NCBI GenBank assembly: GCA_034189325.1
Contig: JAXHUM010000050.1
Span: 1 to 27,637 of the forward strand
Source: JAXHUM01 sp034189325
Lineage (GTDB): Bacteria; Desulfobacterota; DSM-4660; Desulfatiglandales; Desulfatiglandaceae
Reading direction: 5' to 3'
Length of the DNA: 27,637 nucleotides
Each line of letters starts with the position of its first letter. The stretch's first letter is position 1. Shown here piece by piece: positions 5,837-14,406 of the stretch. A program made the position numbers and the translations under genes. The notes under the pieces were generated by a model that did not search any database, was not told where the DNA came from, and saw only the letters and a program-made list of their open reading frames with translations.

Positions 5837-7325
5837 TCAGAATGACTTTCGATTTCCTGAAATCCTTAGGACGCCTTCACGATTCAGGAATCCTATTGGA
5901 AAATACAGACTTCATCGGACGGAGGCGTGCGAGGCCTGCGGGACATGTGTCGATACCTGCCCTTACGGCGTCCATGTGACGCGAAGGGGAAAGGTGTTCA
6001 TTGAGAACCCTCACCTCTGCGTCGGCCCGGATTGTCCGACGCCCTGTTTCAAGGCCTGTCCGGTCGATGCGCTTTCATGCAGGAGAAATCCGGTCTTTGA
6101 CACCCTGGGCGACTTCCGATGGCCGGCTGACCTCCTTGTGAGTACCTGGTACATGGCTGAAACAGGCAGCGTGCCCCCCCTGGGCCTGGAATACAAGACA
6201 GGGGCCTCGGGAGGCGGTTTTGACAAGCTCCGTATCGTCATGAATAAAGAGTCGGCAGGCGACGACGCCGTAGCAAATGATGACATCGACACGGGAGTTC
6301 AGCTCAACCGAAGAGGGGATAAGGCCCACTCAGTAAGAATTGAAGTGCCCTTTTACGGAGGGGGGATGTCTTACGGCTCGGTGAGTATCAAGACGATGCT
6401 GAGCCGGATGAAGGCGGCCAAGGAACTGGGCACCTTTTGCTGCACCGGTGAGGGCGGCTATCCCGATGAGCTGAAGCCCTATGATGATCATGTCATCACT
6501 CAGGTGGCGACGGGGCTTTTCGGTGTGAGGGAAGAGACGATCCAGAGAGTAAAGATCGTAGAATTCAAATACGCCCAGGGGGCGAAGCCGGGGCTGGGAG
6601 GACACCTCTTGGGAGATAAGGTCACGCCCGGCGTGGCTCGCATGCGGGAAGCGGTCGTGGGTCATCCCCTGTTTTCACCCTTTCCCTTTCACAGTGTCTA
6701 TTCAGTGGAAGACCACAAAAAGCATGTGGACTGGATAAAGGCCATGAACCCCCGGGCCCTGGTTTCGGTTAAGGTTTCCACCCCCACCGATGTGGATATG
6801 GTTGCGGTGGGGAGCTACTACGCGGGCGCTCATATCGTGCATCTTGACGGAAGCTACGGCGGCACGGGAGCGGCCCCTGAGATCGCAAAAAAGAATATTG
6901 CCATGCCGATCGAATACGCCCTTCCAAAGGTCCACAGATTCTTACAGGATGAGGGGGTTCGGGATAAAATCACCGTCATTGCCAGTGGAGGGGTGAGGTG
7001 CCCCCATGATGTGGCCAAGATTATCGCCCTGGGCGCAGATGGTGTGTGCACCGGGACCGCTGACATGGTGGCCCTTGAATGCGTCCGGTGTCACAACTGC
7101 GAAAGCGGCAGGGGGTGCGCAAGGGGTATTGCCACGACCGACGCCGAGTTGGTGGACCTTATGGAGAATGACTGGGGAACCCAACGAATCATCAACATGT
7201 TTCTTGCCTGGCGCAAGGAATTGATCCGAATATTAAAACGCCTGGGTATGAGGAGCATCAGGGAACTGGTCGGCAGGACCGATTGTCTGGTGCACCTCGA
7301 TTATCTGAAGAAGGAGAGCCGTTAA
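5823..7325 (+). CDS. glutamate synthase FMN-binding catalytic subunit with N-terminal ferredoxin domain
   Basis: 500 residues. This is the synthase part of glutamate synthase in its split, archaeal-like form: ammonia delivered from glutamine plus 2-oxoglutarate is reduced to glutamate. N-terminal Cys36, 39, 42, 46 and Cys66, 71, 75, 79 form ferredoxin-like clusters. The barrel has K-P-G-L-G-G (255-260), V-S-V-K-V (314-318), H-L-D-G-S-Y-G-G-T-G-A-A-P (340-352) and A-S-G-G-V-R (387-392), the expected FMN and substrate loops. Cys420, 423, 426 and 432 follow, which resemble the iron-sulfur ligands of GltB. No amidotransferase domain is attached; it is supplied by the next gene. An NAD(P)H-binding GltD subunit is absent from the operon, suggesting that ferredoxin or another iron-sulfur protein is the donor. 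Confidence 0.88.
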   Translation: MNLSNQNDFRFPEILRTPSRFRNPIGKYRLHRTEACEACGTCVDTCPYGVHVTRRGKVFIENPHLCVGPDCPTPCFKACPVDALSCRRNPVFDTLGDFRWPADLLVSTWYMAETGSVPPLGLEYKTGASGGGFDKLRIVMNKESAGDDAVANDDIDTGVQLNRRGDKAHSVRIEVPFYGGGMSYGSVSIKTMLSRMKAAKELGTFCCTGEGGYPDELKPYDDHVITQVATGLFGVREETIQRVKIVEFKYAQGAKPGLGGHLLGDKVTPGVARMREAVVGHPLFSPFPFHSVYSVEDHKKHVDWIKAMNPRALVSVKVSTPTDVDMVAVGSYYAGAHIVHLDGSYGGTGAAPEIAKKNIAMPIEYALPKVHRFLQDEGVRDKITVIASGGVRCPHDVAKIIALGADGVCTGTADMVALECVRCHNCESGRGCARGIATTDAELVDLMENDWGTQRIINMFLAWRKELIRILKRLGMRSIRELVGRTDCLVHLDYLKKESR

Positions 7326-7366
7326 AAGGTATTCTGCCTATTGATAAGAGAAAGTGAATCATTATC

Positions 7367-10006
7367 ATGACAATGCATCAGACTGTGTCAAACATTATTC
7401 AATCTAGGAGACCCCTTGTAGAGGACATGCCCGACAGGCGCTGTTTCGAGACAGAGGCCGAGGGCGGCTGCGGGGTGACCGGCTTTGCCTGTAGCATTCC
7501 GGTGAGGGGAAAACATATCTTCGAACCCTCAAAACAGATGCACAACAGGGGTAACGGCCGCGGCGGAGGTATCGCGGCCATGGGCTTTGATCACCGGATG
7601 CTGGGCGTGTCTCGCGAGATCCTCGAAGAGGATTATATGCTCCAGATCGCGGTTCTCGAAGAGGATGTTATCGGCGAGGTGGAAAAAAAGTATATCCATC
7701 CCTACCTTCGGATTGACCTGTCCGAGAACCTCCCCCATGTGGAGGATTATCGAGATGTCCGCGGCCTGGATGTTCGACCTCCCGATGTGTGGCGATATTT
7801 TGTCCGTGTCAAAGAGGATGTGCTCGCCTCCTTTATCGATAAAAACGGGTTGTCCCATCTCACCCTGCGACAGGCGGAAGACGAATTCATCTTTCAGAAC
7901 AGCTTCAACATCAACAAGACCTTCTACGATGCTTTCGGGGCCCAGAGGGCCTTTGTCCTATCCCATGGCCGGAATTTCTTTATCCTCAAAATCGTCGGCT
8001 ATGCCGAACGGGTGGTCCAATACTACAAATTGGACGATTTCAAGGCCCACGTGTGGATAGCTCACCAGAGATACCCCACCAAGGGGAGGGTCTGGCATCC
8101 GGGAGGGGCCCATCCCTTTATCGGCCTCAACGAAGCCCTTGTCCACAACGGAGACTTTGCCAATTACCATTCTGTTTCAGAATACCTGAAGCAGCGGAAC
8201 CTTTATCCCCAGTTCTTGACCGACACGGAGGTCTCGGCCCTCCTGTTTGATCTGTACAGCCGGACTTACGGCTATCCCCTCGAATATGTGATTGAGGCCC
8301 TGGCGCCCACCATGGAAAGGGATTTCGACCAATTGCCCCGGGACAAACAGGATGTCTACAGGGCTATACAGGCAACCCATGTCCATGGATCGCCCGATGG
8401 CCCCTGGTTTTTCATCATCGCCCGCAATGATACGGCAAAGGACCGTCTACAGCTCATTGGAATCACGGATACGGCCATGCTGAGACCGCAGGTCTTTGCC
8501 CTTCACAACGGTCAGGTGCAGGTGGGTCTGGTGTGCTCCGAAAAACAGGCTATCGACGCCACCCTCAAAAGCCTTTCCGATGAAGACCCCAGGATCGGCA
8601 CGGTGGCCGATCGTTACTGGAATGCCAGGGGAGGCAGCCATACGGATGGAGGGGCCTTTATCTTTAACCTGGACAAAAAGGAGAAGAACCCTACTGAACG
8701 GACCCTTACATGTGTTGACAAATTCGGCAGCGAAGTCACGGTGCCGGAAGACCAGGTCCCTTATCTGCCTGGTCGTGTCTACTACTTGATGGAGGATGAA
8801 GGAAATGACCGCTTTCAAATAGGAGAGTTTTTTGATCTTCAACGTCCGGAACTTCTAAGTGAGTATGTGCTAAAAAGCATCAAAGACTGGGACTACGCAA
8901 ACCTCATGGATTGCCTGAAGGAGATCAAACGATGGGCCTTAAAAGGTGATGCCCACTTTGAAGTGGCAATTGAGGCCCTTACCCTTTTGCTTGACAGTCG
9001 CTACCCGACCTACGACAAAAAGCGGCGTTCCATTCTTCAGATGATCAATCAGACTCTCGAAACGATTTTTCGGCATTTGCCATCCCTCAGGGAGGAAAAC
9101 AATAAGGGGGCCTACAGGCTGGTTGATTGGGAGTCGAGGCAATTCTTCCGAGGACCTGTGAACAAAGAAAGGGTCATGGTCATCGACGCCTCGCTGTTTC
9201 CCCCGGAAGGCGATTCCTGTGACAGCAGGTTGATGTCTGAGGCCTATTTCAGGGGCTGGCGCAGGTTCATTGTGTTCGGTTTAAAGGGACAGCGGTTTCA
9301 TGGGTGCGGCTTTGGCTCCGACTCAGGAGGCGTCCACCTGGACATCTACGGCAGTTCCGGCGACTATCTTGCTTCAGGAATTGACGGAATGACCATCATG
9401 GTCCATGGAAACGCCCAGGATCAGCTCGGCCAGATCATGAAATCGGGGAAGCTGGTCATTTACGGCGATACCGGCCAGACATTCATGTACGGCGCCAAGG
9501 GGGGAGAGGTCTATGTGATGGGCAACGCCGCCGGAAGGCCCCTCATAAACGCGGTGGGAAGGCCCAAGGTTGTCATCAATGGGACATGCCTCGACTACCT
9601 GGCGGAATCTTTCATGGCGGGCGATCCTCTCGACAACGGGGGATTCGTCGTGCTCAACGGCGTGGCATTCGATGATGACGGCAATGTCCGGCCTCTGGAC
9701 ACACCCTATCCGGGATCCAACCTCTTTTCCCTGGCCTCTGGTGGGGCCATATATGTGAGAGACCCCGGACAATTGATAGATGACCAGCAATTGAACGGCG
9801 GGGAGATCGTCCCCCTGGAGGATAAGGACTGGGACTTGATCCTTCCCTTTCTCAGGGAAAATGAAACCTTGTTCGGCATCTCCATTGAAAAGGATCTTCT
9901 AATGGTAGATGGTCAACAGAGTGATCCTCTCACGGTCTATCGCAAGGTAAGACCCAAACCCCCCGAGAGGATCAATATCGACGGTCTTGAGGAATGGAAC
10001 GATTAA
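7367..10006 (+). CDS. glutamine amidotransferase (class II) fused to GltB GXGXG domain
   Basis: 879 residues. The catalytic nucleophile is Cys35 in G-G-C-G-V-T-G-F-A. The class II amidotransferase needs it at the N-terminus, so the first 34 residues are probably a removed propeptide, as known for GltB. H-Q-R-Y-P-T (233-238) and A-H-P-F-I-G-L-N-E-A-L-V-H-N-G-D (248-263) are the glutamine-site motifs. A central stretch of unclear role follows. About residues 625-800 carry the glycine-rich GXGXG beta-helix of GltB (repeats such as Y-G-D-T-G-Q, M-G-N-A-A-G-R). The FMN synthase domain, normally between these two parts, is encoded by the preceding gene. It hydrolyses glutamine and passes ammonia to the synthase subunit. 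Last gene of the operon, convergent with glnB. Confidence 0.87.
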   Translation: MTMHQTVSNIIQSRRPLVEDMPDRRCFETEAEGGCGVTGFACSIPVRGKHIFEPSKQMHNRGNGRGGGIAAMGFDHRMLGVSREILEEDYMLQIAVLEEDVIGEVEKKYIHPYLRIDLSENLPHVEDYRDVRGLDVRPPDVWRYFVRVKEDVLASFIDKNGLSHLTLRQAEDEFIFQNSFNINKTFYDAFGAQRAFVLSHGRNFFILKIVGYAERVVQYYKLDDFKAHVWIAHQRYPTKGRVWHPGGAHPFIGLNEALVHNGDFANYHSVSEYLKQRNLYPQFLTDTEVSALLFDLYSRTYGYPLEYVIEALAPTMERDFDQLPRDKQDVYRAIQATHVHGSPDGPWFFIIARNDTAKDRLQLIGITDTAMLRPQVFALHNGQVQVGLVCSEKQAIDATLKSLSDEDPRIGTVADRYWNARGGSHTDGGAFIFNLDKKEKNPTERTLTCVDKFGSEVTVPEDQVPYLPGRVYYLMEDEGNDRFQIGEFFDLQRPELLSEYVLKSIKDWDYANLMDCLKEIKRWALKGDAHFEVAIEALTLLLDSRYPTYDKKRRSILQMINQTLETIFRHLPSLREENNKGAYRLVDWESRQFFRGPVNKERVMVIDASLFPPEGDSCDSRLMSEAYFRGWRRFIVFGLKGQRFHGCGFGSDSGGVHLDIYGSSGDYLASGIDGMTIMVHGNAQDQLGQIMKSGKLVIYGDTGQTFMYGAKGGEVYVMGNAAGRPLINAVGRPKVVINGTCLDYLAESFMAGDPLDNGGFVVLNGVAFDDDGNVRPLDTPYPGSNLFSLASGGAIYVRDPGQLIDDQQLNGGEIVPLEDKDWDLILPFLRENETLFGISIEKDLLMVDGQQSDPLTVYRKVRPKPPERINIDGLEEWND

Positions 10007-10112
10007 TGCCCGTCACATAGTTGTTCGGCACAAACAGCGTTCCTCTCTATTCGAAGACTCGTGAAGCGCCGCAGGTTGTAGTGTCTTTCCAGATCAAGAC
10101 AGGGGAAATAGA

Positions 10113-10451
10113 CTAAATAGCGTCTTCTCCCCTTTCCCCTGTTCTTACCCGGATCGCATCTTCAACAGGGAGCACGAAAATCTTGCCATCACCTATTTTG
10201 CCTGTATTGGCGGCTTTCTGGATGGTTTCCACAACATTATCCACCCGATCAGAACCGATGACTATCTCGATCTTGATTTTAGGGATGAAGTCTACGACAT
10301 ATTCAGCTCCCCTGTATATCTCCTTGTGACCCTTCTGCCGACCGTAACCTTTGACTTCCGAAATAGTCATCCCTTGGATTCCGATTTCATTCAAAGCTTC
10401 CTTCACATCATCAAGTTTAAAGGGTTTTATGATGGCCTCGATTTTCTTCAT
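10113..10451 (-). CDS. glnB: nitrogen regulatory protein PII (GlnB-type)
   Basis: 112 residues, standard PII length. The T-loop Y-R-G-A-E-Y carries Tyr51, the uridylylation site of proteobacterial PII. K-I-G-D-G-K-I-F-V is the conserved segment of the nucleotide site, and R-T-G-E-R-G is at the C-terminus. PII trimers sense 2-oxoglutarate and ATP/ADP and control GlnE and ammonium transport. An AGGAG sits before the ATG. It lies 113 bp downstream of glnE on the same strand, probably co-transcribed. A second PII gene lies at 14047, linked to amtB; by that context the copy here is better called GlnB and the other GlnK. Confidence 0.93.
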   Translation of the reverse strand: MKKIEAIIKPFKLDDVKEALNEIGIQGMTISEVKGYGRQKGHKEIYRGAEYVVDFIPKIKIEIVIGSDRVDNVVETIQKAANTGKIGDGKIFVLPVEDAIRVRTGERGEDAI

Positions 10452-10564
10452 ATTAAATTCTCCTTCATGAGAAGTTCACAAAATTAGTCCATTGTCAGGA
10501 AGTTGGGGATACGCCGATGACCTGGAGCAGTGGGGGTCTCTTTTGTCTTCCAAAACCTCTTGAT

Positions 10565-13432
10565 TCACAGGTATTGATCCCAGATTCTGGCTGTTTTGTC
10601 TGTTAAATGGGAGATGTTCTCAACCGGAATTATCAATGGTTTTTGTTGCAGGTTCAGCCTATGCACCTCCTTTCTCAGGGCCAGGTAGACCTCCTTCAAT
10701 AATCGCGCTGTTGAGGGGTCGATGATTTCAGCATCGGCCAGGGTCTCAATCTGACGAACATTATCCGACCATCTCACCAGCTCAGGATAATTCACCGCAT
10801 GTAGCAGGATAAAATACTGAATAAGAAATTCAATGTCAATGATCCCGCCCCTCCCCTGTTTGATATCAAAATCGCCTGATTTGGGACTTCTGCTCTCCCG
10901 GCGCATTCGATCGCGCATCGACAGGATCTCTTCGGCCAGAGTCTTTTTGTCACGTGGGCGGCAGAGGACTTCTTTTCGAATGGTTTCAAAGCGTTCTACC
11001 AAGGCATTGTCCCCGCAGACAGCCCTCCCCCTGACCAGGGCCTGGTGCTCCCATGTCCAGGCCTCTTCTCTCATATAATCGGCATAGGCCTCGATGTTAC
11101 TGACCAGGGTACCGGAGTGACCGCTGGGCCGTAATCTCATATCGATATCATACAGTTTCCCGACAGCCGTATGCGTCGTCAACAGGTGTATAATTCTTTG
11201 CCCGAGACGGGCATAAAATTGGGGTGTTTCTATAGAGTCGTCACTACCGTCTGTGGGCCCGGGCTTTCCGGCGTGGAGAAAGACCAGGTCGAGGTCCGAA
11301 CCATACCCCAGCTCCAGCCCTCCCAGTTTCCCTAGGGCCACAACCACAAACCCTTTCTCGCACCTCTTATGAGCCATATAGCATAGGGGACGGCCATACT
11401 TCTCAACAAGGTGTTCCCATGAAAGCTCCAAGACCTTTTCGAGAACCGTTTCAGCGAGCTCTGAAAGATAGTCGCTCACCTTCATCAGTCTAAAGGCGCC
11501 AGCCACATCAGCCGCTGCAACATGGAGGATATTGGCGTGCTTGAATATATTCAGTTCCTCCATTTGGAGTTCCAGGTCGGACTTGGGAACCCGCTCCAAA
11601 CGGATAAGGAGACTCTCGGTCAGCTCCTCTCTTGTAGGGGGCGTATAGAGTCTCCGTGAATCAAGGAGTTCATCAAGGAGCAAGGGGTAACGGGACAAAA
11701 AAGAGATGATCCAGGGGCTGGCGCCGGCAAGGGTCACCAGCTGGGTAAGGGCGTCGGGGTTTTCCAGTAAAAGGGATATGTAGCATGTTCGTTTCTCAAT
11801 AGCCTTTATCAGGTCGAGAATGCGTTTCAGGATCTGATCCGGCTGGTCAACAAGGCCGACTTTTTCCAGGAGCAGGGGCATGAGCTTGTCAAGGCGGTCC
11901 CTCCCCTCCGAACTCAGCATCCCCATCTCCGCATCATTTCTCATTGTCTCCAAAATTAGATTGATATCAGAGGGATTCTCATAGCCCGCACCACCAAGCA
12001 CCTCTTCAGACACCTCTTTTTCCGAGAGTCCCTTCCATACGGCGTCCAAAGCATCCCTATCGTTTTCTCCTCCCACTTCATCCGTTCCCACAAGCAATTC
12101 ATTAAAATGGAGATGGACATTGTTCATGTGCCTGCGCAGTTCTTCCTCGAACGATTCCCAATCTCCAAAACCCATGGATGCGGCAAGAGATATCCTTTCA
12201 AGGGGATTTCTCGGGAGATCATGGGTCTGCTGATCGTCGTACTCCTGGAGACGGTTCTCGGTTTTACGGAGGAATTGGTAGGCCGAAGACAATTCATTGC
12301 AGACATGATCAGGGATATATCCTTCGGCAACCAGGCTTGTCAGCACCTTTAAGATAGGGCGTTGTCTGAGGCCGGGCTCGACACCACCCCTTATCAACTG
12401 AAAAATCTGGCCAAAGAACTCGACCTCGCGGATTCCTCCCTGGCCGAGCTTGATGTTCTCGGTCAGCCTTTTTCGTTCTATTTCCAGGGCGATCTTCTTC
12501 TTCATCTCTCTGATGGACTCGTACACGCCGTAATCGAGGTACCGACGATAGATAAAGGGAGTCAGCCTTTCAAGGAGCATGTCACCGGCCTTCCTGTCGC
12601 CGGCAATGATCCGCGCCTTTATCAATGCGTAACGTTCCCATTCGCGGCCCTGTGTCTGATAGTAGTCCTCCATGGCATTGAAGCTCATAATAAGGGGACC
12701 GTTTTCACCGAATGGCCTGAGCCTCAAATCGACACGGAAAAGGAGTCCCCCGATGCCGGCATCACTAAAGACCCTCAGGAAGCGCCGTGAGAGGCCGGTA
12801 AAGAACTCTTCATGAGTCAAGGAATTCTCAAGGCCGATGGTCTCTCCTGCTTCGGGATACGCAAACATCAGGTCGATATCCGACGAGAAGTTAAGCTCTT
12901 CGGCCCCGAGCTTTCCCATTGCTATGACAACAATCTTCTGCGGAGTGCCGTCTGAATTTGTCGGGGTCCCGAATTCTTTACAGTGCCATTGATGGAGGAG
13001 TGAAAACGTCTCATCAACGCAGGCTTCGGCAAAGGCGGAAAGCTCCTTCATTGTCTGAAATAGATCCGCCCTCCCCACCAGATCGCGCCACGCGATCCTC
13101 ACCATTTCACGATTTCGATACCCGCGAAGCGCCTTACCCAGGGCCTGTTCGTCCTTCATGTCCCGGATAGACCGCCTTAAAGATGTCACATGCTCATCAA
13201 CGGCGTATTCTCGATAAAGGTCCCCGCTTTTTATCAACTCGTCGACCATCTTCGGGTGAGCAGCAGCGCTCTGCGCGATGAAACGGCTGAAGGCAAAAAC
13301 ACGCATCACCTCAGGTCGGATAGTCTCATCCACCTGCCCCAGTCCTGCCTCTTTACAGGACCGGTCATAGGCTCCCAGCCTCATCTCCAGATCTTCGAGC
13401 AATTCCTTGGGAAGTTTCTTCGTCATTCTCAT
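10565..13432 (-). CDS. glnE: glutamine synthetase adenylyltransferase/deadenylase GlnE
   Basis: 955 residues from the ATG at 13432. An in-frame upstream ATG at 13531 would add 33 residues, but an AGGA lies 6 bases before the chosen ATG and the family normally begins close to here. The enzyme adds AMP to glutamine synthetase and removes it, controlled by PII. It has two nucleotidyltransferase modules. The N-terminal (deadenylylating) one has G-K-L-G-A-E-E-L-N-F-S-S-D-I-D (173-187). The C-terminal (adenylylating) one has G-K-L-G-G-L-E-L-G-Y-G-S-D-L-D beginning near 701. Both keep the metal-binding D-x-D. Length and domain order match intact GlnE. glnB follows on the same strand. No glutamine synthetase gene is in the window. 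Confidence 0.93.
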   Translation of the reverse strand: MRMTKKLPKELLEDLEMRLGAYDRSCKEAGLGQVDETIRPEVMRVFAFSRFIAQSAAAHPKMVDELIKSGDLYREYAVDEHVTSLRRSIRDMKDEQALGKALRGYRNREMVRIAWRDLVGRADLFQTMKELSAFAEACVDETFSLLHQWHCKEFGTPTNSDGTPQKIVVIAMGKLGAEELNFSSDIDLMFAYPEAGETIGLENSLTHEEFFTGLSRRFLRVFSDAGIGGLLFRVDLRLRPFGENGPLIMSFNAMEDYYQTQGREWERYALIKARIIAGDRKAGDMLLERLTPFIYRRYLDYGVYESIREMKKKIALEIERKRLTENIKLGQGGIREVEFFGQIFQLIRGGVEPGLRQRPILKVLTSLVAEGYIPDHVCNELSSAYQFLRKTENRLQEYDDQQTHDLPRNPLERISLAASMGFGDWESFEEELRRHMNNVHLHFNELLVGTDEVGGENDRDALDAVWKGLSEKEVSEEVLGGAGYENPSDINLILETMRNDAEMGMLSSEGRDRLDKLMPLLLEKVGLVDQPDQILKRILDLIKAIEKRTCYISLLLENPDALTQLVTLAGASPWIISFLSRYPLLLDELLDSRRLYTPPTREELTESLLIRLERVPKSDLELQMEELNIFKHANILHVAAADVAGAFRLMKVSDYLSELAETVLEKVLELSWEHLVEKYGRPLCYMAHKRCEKGFVVVALGKLGGLELGYGSDLDLVFLHAGKPGPTDGSDDSIETPQFYARLGQRIIHLLTTHTAVGKLYDIDMRLRPSGHSGTLVSNIEAYADYMREEAWTWEHQALVRGRAVCGDNALVERFETIRKEVLCRPRDKKTLAEEILSMRDRMRRESRSPKSGDFDIKQGRGGIIDIEFLIQYFILLHAVNYPELVRWSDNVRQIETLADAEIIDPSTARLLKEVYLALRKEVHRLNLQQKPLIIPVENISHLTDKTARIWDQYL

Positions 13433-13561
13433 ACGGGTCCTGTTCAAGGTTGATGGTTTTCTATAAAATCGGCACTTCGACGATTTCGCAAAATGTTCCT
13501 GATCAGGGTCTGCACGTTCCGAGGCCGCCAAGATTCCTTTTTCAGAAGCACCGCCTCTTTT

Positions 13562-13590
13562 ATTCTATGAAAACCAATCGTCATAGACAA
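13562..13590 (-). promoter_or_regulatory. putative sigma-70 promoter of glnE
   Basis: Minus strand TTGTCT (13590-13585), a 17-bp spacer, and TAGAAT (13567-13562). It lies about 130 bp upstream of the chosen glnE start and would use the long leader 13433-13555, where I see no other gene. Confidence 0.4.
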
Positions 13591-13654
13591 GGCCTTGACG
13601 CACTTTATTCCACTCTTTCATCGAACTTAAGGATACAAAAGGGGACGAATCGCT

Positions 13655-13796
13655 GAGACCTTTGCAAAACGCCCCCTTTTGCCCAATTGCGGCGTCAGGT
13701 TCACCTTATAATCCTCGAAATATTCCATATACTCCTCCGGTTAAAATCTTCGCCTTCCTTGCACTTGAACAAAATTGAGCCTCTTTCAAAGGTCTC
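13655..13796. mobile_element. MITE-like non-autonomous element with 5-bp target duplication
   Basis: Perfect 10-bp inverted ends, GAGACCTTTG (13655-13664) and CAAAGGTCTC (13787-13796), bound a 142-bp non-coding segment. The same five bases, TCGCT, stand immediately outside both ends (13650-13654 and 13797-13801), a clear target-site duplication. The ends go on with weaker similarity for about 10 more bases. No transposase is encoded. The parent element is not determined, and the 5-bp duplication limits the choice of families. It sits between glnE and the sigma-54 promoter of glnK, about 175 bp upstream of that promoter, where NtrC-type enhancer sites would be expected. Confidence 0.75.
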
Positions 13797-13970
13797 TCGC
13801 TATCCAACAAAACTGTTATTATTGTTTATTTTAAGCACATTTTTGTCTTTTATTTAATTGCCAAAACAGTCCGCTTAACAACTCCGGCCCTTTTCCATTG
13901 ATCCGCATTAATTGATTTCCTCCTTTTATATCAGGCGCTTAAAATTCTGCCATCTCGTCAATGTATCTCT

Positions 13971-13986
13971 TGGCACACCCTTTGCC
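13971..13986 (+). promoter_or_regulatory. sigma-54 (RpoN) promoter of glnK-amtB
   Basis: TGGCAC (13971-13976), five bases, then TTGC (13982-13985), the exact -24/-12 arrangement. It lies 61 bp upstream of glnK. glnK-amtB operons are classical NtrC/RpoN targets under nitrogen limitation. I could not find a convincing NtrC palindrome in the 170 bp upstream; that stretch (13802-13970) is AT-rich and holds no gene. Confidence 0.85.
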
Positions 13987-14046
13987 TTATAGGAGGAGCA
14001 TGAAAGGGCCCTACGATTCACCTATTTCCATGAAGGAGGCAATCCC

Positions 14047-14385
14047 ATGAAGAAAATAACAGCCATCATTAAGCCGTTCAAGCTGGACCCTGTGAAAGAG
14101 GCTATCAACGACCTGGGTGTCACCGGTATGACTATCAGCGAGGTCAAGGGATTCGGTCGTCAAAAGGGACACAGAGAGGTGTACAGGGGCGCGGAATACC
14201 AGGTCGATTTTATACCGAAAATATTGATTGAAGTGGTGGTCCAGTCATCCAGGGTCGACCAGGTTGTAGAAACTATTGTTCAGAAGGCCAAAACCGGCAA
14301 GGTCGGAGACGGCAAAATATTTGTTTCCCCGGTTGAGAGCGCGATTCGAATTCGGACCGGAGAAAGAGACGACGACGCAGTCTAG
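14047..14385 (+). CDS. glnK: nitrogen regulatory protein PII (GlnK-type)
   Basis: 112 residues, closely similar to the PII at 10113. Y-R-G-A-E-Y-Q-V-D-F holds Tyr51 in the T-loop; K-V-G-D-G-K-I-F-V and R-T-G-E-R-D-D are the other conserved segments. GlnK proteins block AmtB by inserting the T-loop into the transporter pores and are released when 2-oxoglutarate is high. GGAGG lies before the ATG, and amtB starts 21 bp downstream, so the two form one transcript from the sigma-54 promoter. Confidence 0.94.
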   Translation: MKKITAIIKPFKLDPVKEAINDLGVTGMTISEVKGFGRQKGHREVYRGAEYQVDFIPKILIEVVVQSSRVDQVVETIVQKAKTGKVGDGKIFVSPVESAIRIRTGERDDDAV

Positions 14386-14406
14386 TGAACTGAGAGGAGA
14401 CTTTCA

